Below are positions 6,733 to 11,984 of a stretch of DNA of 11,984 nucleotides, piece after piece; the first letter of the stretch is position 1, and every line of letters begins with the position of its first letter. The stretch is from Desulfobacterales bacterium. Lineage in GTDB: Bacteria > Desulfobacterota > Desulfobacteria > Desulfobacterales > UBA2174_A. Made by a program: the position numbers and the translations under genes. The stretch spans positions 1-11,984 of the forward strand of contig JALOPD010000100.1 of NCBI GenBank assembly GCA_025454075.1. The letters are read 5' to 3'. Under the pieces are notes generated by a model. The model was not told the DNA's origin, did no database searches, and saw nothing but the letters and a program-made list of their open reading frames with translations.

Positions 6733-7419
6733 CTATAGACGTTTGCCCGACTGGGCCAGGTCTTTGAGCCCTTCGGGGTCGAGCAGCGCGATCTTGCGCC
6801 CTTCGACCTGGATGAGCTGCTGCGAGGTCAGCTTGGCAAAGATGCGGGAGAGCGTTTCGGGGATCGTGCCGAGCAGGCTGGCCAGTTGGCCCTTGGAAAT
6901 GCTCAAGGTGACCTGGTCGGCGCGGCCCTGCTCCTCGGCCAGATACAGGAGATAGGTGGCCAGGCGCGCCGGGATCTCCTTGAGCGAGAGGTTCTCAATT
7001 TGAACCGTGAACTGCCGCAGCTTCAGCGACAGGTCGGCCAGCAGCTTGAGGGACAGCGCCGGGTTTTTTTCAAGCAGGGCCACAAATGCCGCGCGCGGAA
7101 AAAACAGCGCCCGGGTCTCGTGCAGGGCCTCGGCGTTCGCCGGGAAGTGCTCGCCGGCGAACACCGGGACCTCACCGAAGGTCTGGCCAGCGGTGAAGAT
7201 GTGAAGAATGTGCTCCTTGCCGTCCGGAGAGAGCTTGAAGACTTTCACGGTGCCCGCGAGGATGATGTAGAAACCGCTGCCCTCGTCCCCTTCGGAAAAG
7301 ATCAATTCGTCTTTTCCGAATTTTTTCTCCAGCGCGATGCCGTGGAACTGGGCGAGTTGGCCGGGGGTCAGGCCGCTGAAGAGCGGGATCCGGGCAATGA
7401 CGTCGAGCGCTTTTTCCAT
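6733..7419 (-). CDS. hcpR: Crp/Fnr-family regulator, HcpR-like
   Basis: The 228-residue transcription factor has an N-terminal cyclic-nucleotide-type sensor barrel (about 13-125, with the FGE core at 81-83), a long dimer helix (about 120-148) and a C-terminal winged helix-turn-helix (SISKGQLASLLGTIPETLSR, 173-192). The recognition helix keeps E188, S191 and R192, the FNR pattern that reads TTGAT half-sites. There are no cysteines at all, so it cannot hold an FNR [4Fe-4S] cluster; haem or another NO/redox ligand is more likely, as reported for HcpR proteins. It diverges from hcp, with a perfect TTGAT-N4-ATCAA palindrome between them. The ATG at 7419 is chosen for family length although its Shine-Dalgarno is poor. 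The Crp/Fnr class is certain; the HcpR identity rests on context. Confidence 0.9.
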   Translation of the reverse strand: MEKALDVIARIPLFSGLTPGQLAQFHGIALEKKFGKDELIFSEGDEGSGFYIILAGTVKVFKLSPDGKEHILHIFTAGQTFGEVPVFAGEHFPANAEALHETRALFFPRAAFVALLEKNPALSLKLLADLSLKLRQFTVQIENLSLKEIPARLATYLLYLAEEQGRADQVTLSISKGQLASLLGTIPETLSRIFAKLTSQQLIQVEGRKIALLDPEGLKDLAQSGKRL

Positions 7420-7730
7420 GCCGTTTCTTTTGACAACATTTGAAAGGCAAGTCAAGGCCATATGGCAGGAGGGATGCCGGGCCGGGGCCGGTTTCAATCG
7501 CGGGTGGACAGCGGCGGCAGGGGGTCTTACTTTGACTTATTAGCATCCATCCGAACCACATGCGCGCAAAGACCGCGAGCACGGCATTCCACCCACGGAT
7601 AAAAAATCAGTTTTTTGATCTAGATCAAGGCGCAGCCCTCAAGCAGCGGGTAGGATCCGGCCACGCTTGGAACAGCGAAACCCCATTCGCTCAACCCGGA
7701 AACCGAATCACAAACGAAAGGAGCAACACC
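7420..7730. other. Divergent hcpR-hcp intergenic region
   Basis: This 311-bp region separates the regulator from hcp. It holds the activator box and -10 of hcp (7615-7656) and the hcp Shine-Dalgarno AAAGGAG (7717-7723). For the regulator I see a minus-strand TTGACT near 7450-7455 but no convincing -10. An in-frame extension of hcp back to 7560 runs through the promoter and is not coding. Confidence 0.6.
7615..7656 (+). promoter_or_regulatory. HcpR/FNR-type class II promoter of hcp
   Basis: TTGATCTAGATCAA (7615-7628) is a perfect 14-bp palindrome matching the FNR-type consensus TTGAT-N4-ATCAA. Exactly 22 bp later lies the -10-like TAGGAT (7651-7656). With a start near 7663, the box is centred at -41.5, the classical class II activator position, and no good -35 is needed. 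The leader would be about 68 nt. Confidence 0.82.
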
Positions 7731-9362
7731 ATGTTTTGTTACCAGTGCGAACAGACAACCAAAGGCGAAGGCTGCACCAAGATCGGCGTTTGCGGCAAGA
7801 CCGCCGAAGTGGCGGCCCTTCAGGATCTTATCGTCTACGGCTTGAAAGGCCTTTCCTTGGCGGCCGTGGAGGCCCGCAAGCTCAAGCTCGACCTGGCCGA
7901 GGTGAACCGCTTCACCCTGCAGGCCACCTTTTCGACGCTGACCAATGTCGATTTCGACCCCGCCCGGTTCGTGGAGTTGATCGGCCGCTGCACGGCGCTG
8001 CGCGAAGACCTTAAAAAGAAAGTGAAACAGGCCGGCGGCAAAGCCGACCTCGGGCATGAGGCCGCCGCGTTCGTGCCCGCCGCCACCGTCGAGGCCCTCG
8101 TGGCCCAGGCCGAAAAAACCGGGGGTGTCAAGGCGCCGGCAGCGGACCCCGACGCCCAGGCCCTGCGGGAGCTTCTGATCTACGGACTCAAGGGCGTCGC
8201 CGCCTATGCCGATCACGCCTGGATCCTGGGCAAAAAGGACGAGAGCGTCTACGCCTTCATTCACGAGGCCTTCGCCGCCACCCTGAACCCATCCCTCGGC
8301 GTGAACGACTACCTCGGCTTGGTCCTCAAGTGCGGAGAAACCAACCTGAAGGCGATGGAGCTCCTGGATGCCGGCAACACCGGTACCTACGGGCACCCGG
8401 TGCCGACCAAGGTCCCGCTCGGCCAGAAAAAGGGCAAGGCTATCCTGGTTTCCGGCCACGATCTCAAGGATCTGGAGGAAATCCTCAAGCAGAGCGCCGG
8501 CAAGGGGATCAACGTGTACACGCACGGCGAGATGCTGCCCTGCCACGGCTACCCCGAGTTGAAGCAGAAATACCCTCATTTCTTCGGCCACTACGGCACG
8601 GCCTGGCAGAACCAGGCCAAGGAATTCGGCAAGTTCCCGGGCGCTATCGTCATGACCACCAACTGCATCCAGAAGCCCACGGACGCCTATCGCGACAACA
8701 TCTTCTCGGCCGGCCTGGTGGGCTGGCCCGGCGTGCGGCACATCGCCGACGGAAACTTCAAGCCCGCCATCGACAAGGCCCTGGCCCTGCCCGGTTTTGC
8801 CTCTGATGCGGCCGGCAAGGAGGTCATGGTGGGTTTCGGCCGCAACACCGTGATGAGCGTGGCCGGGAAGGTGGTCGAACTGGTCAAGGCCGGCAAGATC
8901 AAGCACTTCTTCCTGGTGGGCGGCTGCGACGGCGCCAAGCCCGGGCGCAGCTACTACACCGAGTTCGTCGAAAAAGTGCCGAAGGACTGCGTGGTGCTGA
9001 CGCTGGCCTGCGGCAAGTTCCGCTTCTTCGACCAGGACCTGGGGGCTATCGACGGCATCCCGCGTCTGCTCGACGTCGGCCAGTGCAACGACGCCTACTC
9101 GGCCATTCAGATCGCCGTCGCTCTGTCCAAGGCGTTCAACTGCGGCGTCAACGATCTGCCCTTGTCCATGATCCTTTCCTGGTACGAGCAGAAGGCGGTG
9201 GCGATCCTGCTGACGCTGCTTTTCCTCGGCATCAAGAACATCCGGCTAGGCCCGAGTCTGCCGGCCTTCGTGACCCCGAACGTGCTCAACGTGCTGGTGG
9301 AGAAGTTCAACATCGCCCCCATCCAGACGCCGGACGAGGACCTCAAGGCCATTTTGAAGTAG
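7731..9362 (+). CDS. hcp: Hybrid cluster protein (hydroxylamine reductase), class I
   Basis: Hcp is a cytoplasmic Fe-S protein that reduces NO or hydroxylamine and acts in nitrosative-stress defence; S-nitrosylase activity is reported in E. coli. The 543-residue product has the N-terminal cubane cysteines C3, C6, C15 and C21, the exact pattern of the Desulfovibrio class I proteins. All eight hybrid-cluster ligands are visible: H243 (SGHD), E267 (HGEM), C312 (TTNC), C399 (GGCD), C427 (LACG), C452 (QCND), E486 and K488 (WYEQKA). The start at 7731 is fixed by AAAGGAG (7717-7723) and by the immediate FCYQCEQ. It has its own regulated promoter and a good terminator, so it is probably monocistronic. 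The HD/ferredoxin operon downstream shares its promoter design. Confidence 0.98.
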   Translation: MFCYQCEQTTKGEGCTKIGVCGKTAEVAALQDLIVYGLKGLSLAAVEARKLKLDLAEVNRFTLQATFSTLTNVDFDPARFVELIGRCTALREDLKKKVKQAGGKADLGHEAAAFVPAATVEALVAQAEKTGGVKAPAADPDAQALRELLIYGLKGVAAYADHAWILGKKDESVYAFIHEAFAATLNPSLGVNDYLGLVLKCGETNLKAMELLDAGNTGTYGHPVPTKVPLGQKKGKAILVSGHDLKDLEEILKQSAGKGINVYTHGEMLPCHGYPELKQKYPHFFGHYGTAWQNQAKEFGKFPGAIVMTTNCIQKPTDAYRDNIFSAGLVGWPGVRHIADGNFKPAIDKALALPGFASDAAGKEVMVGFGRNTVMSVAGKVVELVKAGKIKHFFLVGGCDGAKPGRSYYTEFVEKVPKDCVVLTLACGKFRFFDQDLGAIDGIPRLLDVGQCNDAYSAIQIAVALSKAFNCGVNDLPLSMILSWYEQKAVAILLTLLFLGIKNIRLGPSLPAFVTPNVLNVLVEKFNIAPIQTPDEDLKAILK

Positions 9363-9385
9363 CACCTCCCGTGCCATGCCGACGG

Positions 9386-9422
9386 CCGGGGCCCCGAGCA
9401 CAGGGGGTCCCGGTTCGTTTTT
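9386..9422 (+). terminator. Rho-independent terminator of hcp
   Basis: CCGGGGCCCC (9386-9395) pairs with GGGGTCCCGG (9404-9413) with one G-U wobble and an 8-nt loop, followed by TTCGTTTTT. It lies 23 nt after the hcp stop. Confidence 0.8.
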
Positions 9423-9479
9423 CGTGCAAAGCGCTTGCTCCGGCAACCAAATATGCCCAATTCCATCCTCTCACGCAGA

Positions 9480-9704
9480 GGCGGAGCGGGGTGCCCGCCG
9501 CGGCGAGCCGCAACCAATTCTTCAGGCGACTCTGCCACGCCCCCCAGCCGTCTCATGGAACCGATGGTAGGCAGCGACGGCCGGCGGCTCCGTGAGAGCC
9601 AGTCCTCTGGGGCTGTCCGAGCCAGTATGGAGCGGTCTGGCTGCCGTACGTTGGTTCGTTGAACGGGTGGTTGCGGCTCGCCGCGGCGGGCACCCCGCTC
9701 CGCC
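9480..9704. mobile_element. 225-bp MITE-like element with perfect 36-bp TIRs
   Basis: The arms at 9480-9515 and 9669-9704 are perfect inverted repeats over all 36 bases (ends GGCGGAGCGG and CCGCTCCGCC). A second, weaker nested pair lies inside at 9559-9575 and 9640-9656 (12 of 17 complementary, both with GGCAGC/GCTGCC). There is no coding potential, and I found no clear target-site duplication. Arms this long and exact suggest a recently active, non-autonomous element moved by a transposase elsewhere, or a strongly selected structured element. It sits between the hcp terminator and the next regulated promoter, leaving both intact. Confidence 0.72.
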
Positions 9705-9755
9705 CGACAGCGGTTCACGTTGCACCTGTCTATTTGACCGGGTTAATACCATCTC

Positions 9756-9797
9756 TTGATTTAGGTCAAAGACGCCTAAAGATTCTTAGTTTAGAAT
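9756..9797 (+). promoter_or_regulatory. HcpR/FNR-type class II promoter of the HD-ferredoxin operon
   Basis: TTGATTTAGGTCAA (9756-9769) matches TTGAT-N4-ATCAA with one change. Exactly 22 bp later is TAGAAT (9792-9797), a 5-of-6 match to the -10 consensus. The spacing equals that at hcp and places the box at -41.5 for a start near 9804. The leader to the ATG is about 34 nt. Confidence 0.8.
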
Positions 9798-9837
9798 CGG
9801 AGCCGATGAATTCAATTTGCATCGAGGAGAGCCGGAC

Positions 9838-10572
9838 ATGAGATGCCCAGGCCAAGACATGCAGTACTGGAAACCGGGAGCCATCTTCGAGGCCACCTGC
9901 CCTGAATGCGGCACTCAGGTGGAGTTTTTCAAGGACGACACGGCTCGCAAATGCGGCAAGTGCGGCCACCGCTTCGTCAATCCGCAGATGGACTTCGGCT
10001 GCGCCGCCTATTGCCCTTACGCCGAGCAGTGCCTCGGCACGCTGCCGGAAGGGCTTGCGTCCCAGAGGGAAAACCTGCTGAAGGACCGCGTGGCCGTCGA
10101 GATGAAGCGCTACTACCGAACCGACTTCAAGCGCATCGGCCGCGCCGGCCGGGTGGCCCGCTACGCGGAGCGCATCGGCAAGGTCGAGAAGGGCAACCTG
10201 GCGGTGATCCTGAGCGCCGCCTACCTGCACGGCATCGGCAGCGTTGCCGCCGAACGAACGCGCGGCAGCGCCGCGCCGGAGGACGTCGAGGCCCAAGGGT
10301 CCGCCGCGGTGCGGGACATCCTCGCCAGACTGGGCGCGCGCGAGGAGTTGATCGCCGAGGTCTGCGACATCATCGCCCGCCGGGGCAGCCGGCGGTCCGG
10401 AGAATCGGTCAACTTCCAGGTGGTTCACGATGCCGATGCTCTTGAGGACCTGGATGAGCAAACCAAGAACGGCGCGCTCGACGCCGGTCAGCTGGCCGAG
10501 CGCATCGAACACTCCTTTTTGACCGCGGCCGGCCGTCAGGCGGCCCGGGAGACTCTTTTAACTTCGAGGTGA
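9838..10572 (+). CDS. Zinc-ribbon protein with degenerate HD domain
   Basis: The 244-residue cytoplasmic protein has a Cys-rich N-terminus: C21-x2-C24 and C39-x2-C42 form a zinc-ribbon-like four-cysteine site, followed by C55, C59 and C65 (FGCAAYCPYAEQC) and preceded by C3. The C-terminal half resembles HD phosphohydrolases found with ferredoxins near hcp in Deltaproteobacteria. However, the metal motif H...HD...H...D is eroded. R102 stands at the first histidine (KRIGRAGRVARYAE), the doublet is H131-G132 (AAYLHGIG), and R181-R182-G183 replaces the histidines expected after CDII. Only H131 and D198/D200 (HDADALEDL) remain. It is therefore probably not a hydrolase. The start follows GAGGAG (9824-9829). 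It is first in an operon with the ferredoxin 4 nt downstream, under the same kind of promoter as hcp. Confidence 0.85.
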   Translation: MRCPGQDMQYWKPGAIFEATCPECGTQVEFFKDDTARKCGKCGHRFVNPQMDFGCAAYCPYAEQCLGTLPEGLASQRENLLKDRVAVEMKRYYRTDFKRIGRAGRVARYAERIGKVEKGNLAVILSAAYLHGIGSVAAERTRGSAAPEDVEAQGSAAVRDILARLGAREELIAEVCDIIARRGSRRSGESVNFQVVHDADALEDLDEQTKNGALDAGQLAERIEHSFLTAAGRQAARETLLTSR

Positions 10573-10576
10573 TTAT

Positions 10577-11341
10577 ATGAAAGTCATTCGCAAAATAATC
10601 AAGATCGACGAAGAGCTGTGCAACGGCTGCGGCAACTGCGTCCCGGCCTGCGCCGAAGGGGCCCTGGAGATCATCGACGGCAAGGCACGCGTGATCGCCG
10701 ACATTTACTGCGACGGCCTGGGGGCCTGCCTGGGGGAATGCCCGACCGGGGCCCTGACCGTTGAGGAGCGCACCGCCGATGAGTTCGACGAGCATGCCGT
10801 CGAGAAAATGCTCGCCGAAAAAAAAGGCCAGGCAAACACGCCTTCGGGGCACCGGGTGCTTCCAATGGCCGCGGGCGGCTGCCCTTCGGCGCGCATGATG
10901 CAAAGCTTCGCCCCGGCCGCCTCGGGCTCCGCGGCGGCCGGCGAGCCGGTCGAATCCGCGCTCAGCCATTGGCCGGTCCAGATCATGCTGGTCCCGCCGA
11001 CGGCCCCCTTTCTCAAGGATGCGGACCTGCTGGTGCTGGCGGACTGCGTGCCCGTGGCGTTTCCCACGCTGCACCGCGATTTCCTCCAGGGCAAACGCGT
11101 CATGATGGGATGCCCGAAGTTCGACAACACAGAGGCCTACATCGAAAAATTCGCGCAGATCTGCCGACAGTCCGGCATCCGCAGCATCACCTCGGTGGTG
11201 ATGGAAGTGCCGTGCTGCGCCGCGCTGCCGGTGATCGTGAAAAAGGGCATGGAACGCTCCGGGGTCACGGTCCCGATGGAGGAGGTCGTTATCAGCGTGC
11301 GCGGTAAAATCCTGGAGCGCCGCCGGGTGCAGGCCGCCTGA
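10577..11341 (+). CDS. Ferredoxin-domain protein with unusual second cluster
   Basis: The 254-residue protein begins with a bacterial dicluster ferredoxin domain (about 1-65). The first motif is complete: C15-x2-C18-x2-C21-x3-C25. The second is C45-x5-C51-x3-C55-P, with leucine (L48) where a fourth cysteine would be, pointing to a [3Fe-4S] or otherwise altered site; I recall this CDGLGACLGECP form in related proteins, so it is probably a family trait. A variable linker (66-125) leads to a conserved C-terminal region with C102 (GGCPS), C157 (LADCVPV), C179 (MMGCPKFDN), C196 and C213-C214 (EVPCCA), an additional possible metal or redox site. Its Shine-Dalgarno GAGGTGA overlaps the HD gene stop, so translation is coupled. 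Electron transfer to Hcp is a plausible but unproven role. Confidence 0.9.
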   Translation: MKVIRKIIKIDEELCNGCGNCVPACAEGALEIIDGKARVIADIYCDGLGACLGECPTGALTVEERTADEFDEHAVEKMLAEKKGQANTPSGHRVLPMAAGGCPSARMMQSFAPAASGSAAAGEPVESALSHWPVQIMLVPPTAPFLKDADLLVLADCVPVAFPTLHRDFLQGKRVMMGCPKFDNTEAYIEKFAQICRQSGIRSITSVVMEVPCCAALPVIVKKGMERSGVTVPMEEVVISVRGKILERRRVQAA

Positions 11342-11343
11342 TA

Positions 11344-11439
11344 TATTATTCCGGCTGATGCTGAACAGGTGCAGCATCAGCCGACGTCAGGCGCAGAGAT
11401 GTCTCTCGCTGCGTCGAGGAATTGCTTGCCGGAATAATA
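11344..11439. repeat. 96-bp nested inverted-repeat element
   Basis: The perfect 12-bp ends TATTATTCCGGC (11344-11355) and GCCGGAATAATA (11428-11439) enclose two hairpins. The first is perfect, CGGCTGATGCTG/CAGCATCAGCCG (11352-11363, 11372-11383, 8-nt loop), and shares its first bases with the outer arm. The second (11383-11415) pairs GACG, CAG and AGAGA with TCTCT, CTG and CGTC with small bulges. The predicted fold is a three-way junction or alternating structure. It starts 3 nt after the ferredoxin stop. It may be a REP/MITE-like element or a 3'-end RNA structure. Confidence 0.65.
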
Positions 11440-11550
11440 ACAGGCAGCACCCCAAGGTCTTTTTCACCTTCCCCGCCAGCTCGGTCACACACCTCAACCC
11501 CAACCGGCGAGCGCGTCAAACCTGTCCTGCGAGACAGGGCTGTTTCATAT

Positions 11551-11583
11551 TGCAACCCGAGACCGGGTTGCATTGTAATTTTT
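11551..11583 (+). terminator. Rho-independent terminator
   Basis: TGCAACCCG (11551-11559) pairs perfectly with CGGGTTGCA (11564-11572) around AGAC, followed by TTGTAATTTTT. It is the first true terminator after the ferredoxin gene, about 210 nt beyond its stop, so the operon transcript would include the 96-bp element. Confidence 0.75.
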
Positions 11584-11650
11584 ACTGTGATATTCAGCGA
11601 TTATTTCAAGAATGCGAGACCGGCGACCGCTGGGCGCAGATAGGGGCCTG

Positions 11651-11720
11651 TATCGAGTGAGGAGTGCGACCACCGTGCAGGGGGCCCTGCCCGGGCTTCC
11701 GCCGTCGGTGTAACTCGATA
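11651..11720 (+). other. Nested stem structure upstream of the last gene
   Basis: TATCGAGT (11651-11658) pairs with ACTCGATA (11713-11720). Inside, CACCG (11671-11675) pairs with CGGTG (11706-11710), and GCAGGG (11677-11682) with CCCTGC (11685-11690). It is followed by AAATCTTTTC. It could be a leader structure, an imperfect terminator or a small RNA; I recognise no known class. Confidence 0.4.
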
Positions 11721-11824
11721 AAATCTTTTCCGATCTGAAACGCCTCCTTCGGCGGTCAACTCCTGGCACGGAATTTGATTGACCATGGGAACTCATGCTG
11801 CCATGCGAATCCGGGAGAAAAGCC

Positions 11825-11984
11825 ATGAGACCATGCAACCTTCACATTGCCAGAACCCTGCAGTTGACGGAAGAGATGATCCGCCTGGCCGATCTGGGGG
11901 AAACCGACCGCGAGGACAACGGCTGCGGCATCCTCTACGGGGTCCTGCGGGACGCCGCGTTCAAACTGCGAAAACTGGCGGAAG
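11825..11984 (+). CDS. Small conserved hypothetical protein, 5' part
   Basis: Only 53 codons are in the window; the gene runs off the right edge. The visible protein is MRPCNLHIARTL followed by two amphipathic helices, with the block REDNGCGILYGVLRDAAFKLRKLAE at residues 29-53. This resembles a short Deltaproteobacterial hypothetical family that I remember by its GCG-LYG-LRD-A-K pattern and that has no known function. The start is supported by GGGAG (11813-11817) at normal spacing; a structured leader lies upstream. No catalytic motif is visible. Cysteines at positions 4 and 34 are too few to suggest a cluster. Confidence 0.72.
   Translation, partial: MRPCNLHIARTLQLTEEMIRLADLGETDREDNGCGILYGVLRDAAFKLRKLAE

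Larger units (their letters stand above)
9363..9837. other. Non-coding region between hcp and the HD-ferredoxin operon
   Basis: These 475 bp hold, in order, the hcp terminator (9386-9422), a 225-bp inverted-repeat element (9480-9704), an activator box with -10 (9756-9797) and the Shine-Dalgarno GAGGAG (9824-9829). A minus-strand open frame crosses the element and the end of hcp; it is high-GC shadow with no start signal. Confidence 0.7.
11342..11824. other. 483-bp structured non-coding region
   Basis: I see no gene here. The stretch contains a 96-bp nested inverted-repeat element right after the ferredoxin stop (11344-11439), a small CCTGTC/GACAGG hairpin (11521-11538), a good terminator (11551-11583) and a further nested structure (11651-11720) before the last gene. 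It matches no riboswitch or sRNA class I can recall. Confidence 0.6.

Noticed and set aside
7440..7456. TTGAAAGGCAAGTCAA-like dyad upstream of the regulator as an autoregulatory box
   Set aside because: The half-sites are 2 bp too far apart for a Crp/Fnr dimer compared with the two good sites in this window.
7560..7730. N-terminal extension of Hcp
   Set aside because: The extension runs through the activator box and -10, and the true start has a strong ribosome site followed at once by the conserved cluster motif.
7620..8906. Minus-strand open frame opposite hcp
   Set aside because: Hcp is certain on the plus strand, and this frame crosses the hcp promoter and has no recognisable domain.
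9480..9704. CRISPR or tandem-repeat explanation for the repeated arms
   Set aside because: The arms are inverted, occur once each and have no regular spacers.
9734..9746. TTGACCGGGTTAA as a second activator box upstream of the HD operon
   Set aside because: The spacer is 3 bp instead of 4 and one half-site is imperfect. It is about two helical turns from the main box, so not impossible, but it is unsupported.

Overview
The window is a GC-rich stretch of bacterial chromosome, most likely from an anaerobic member of the Desulfobacterota (former Deltaproteobacteria). I infer this from the class I hybrid cluster protein, the DUF2318/FtsX/ATPase trio, the HD-ferredoxin pair next to hcp, and long hairpin elements of a style I remember from sulfate-reducer genomes. 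Nothing in the window fixes the genus. I see no rRNA, tRNA, CRISPR array or transposase.

Layout. (1) 1-3464, plus strand: an RNA-repair pair, archease then the RNA ligase RtcB, followed by a tandem-domain universal stress protein. Two long inverted-repeat elements sit tightly on either side of rtcB, one touching its Shine-Dalgarno and the other overlapping its stop codon. (2) 3489-6536, minus strand: a small secreted Cys/His-rich protein, then a membrane-anchored DUF2318 Cys protein, an FtsX/MacB-type permease and its ATPase. The last three look like one operon and are probably linked to metal (iron) or envelope redox chemistry. (3) 6733-11341: a nitrosative-stress module. A cysteine-free Crp/Fnr regulator (HcpR-like, minus strand) diverges from hcp. 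Hcp is followed by a terminator, a 225-bp non-coding element with perfect 36-bp terminal inverted repeats, and a two-gene operon encoding a zinc-ribbon/degenerate-HD protein and an unusual ferredoxin. (4) 11342-11984: a structured non-coding region and the 5' part of a small conserved gene cut by the window edge.

The strongest systems-level signal is that hcp and the HD-ferredoxin operon have the same promoter architecture. Each has a TTGAT-N4-RTCAA box, then exactly 22 bp, then a TAGRAT -10 hexamer. That spacing places the box at -41.5, the class II activator position, so the regulator encoded at 6733-7419 probably switches on both transcripts. This would tie the uncharacterised HD-like protein and ferredoxin to Hcp function, for example as electron supply or accessory factors in NO detoxification.

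The most unusual protein is the HD-like one. It keeps an intact Cys-rich N-terminus, but most of the metal ligands expected of an HD phosphohydrolase are replaced. The non-coding DNA is also rich: four or five distinct inverted-repeat structures, none of them protein-coding.
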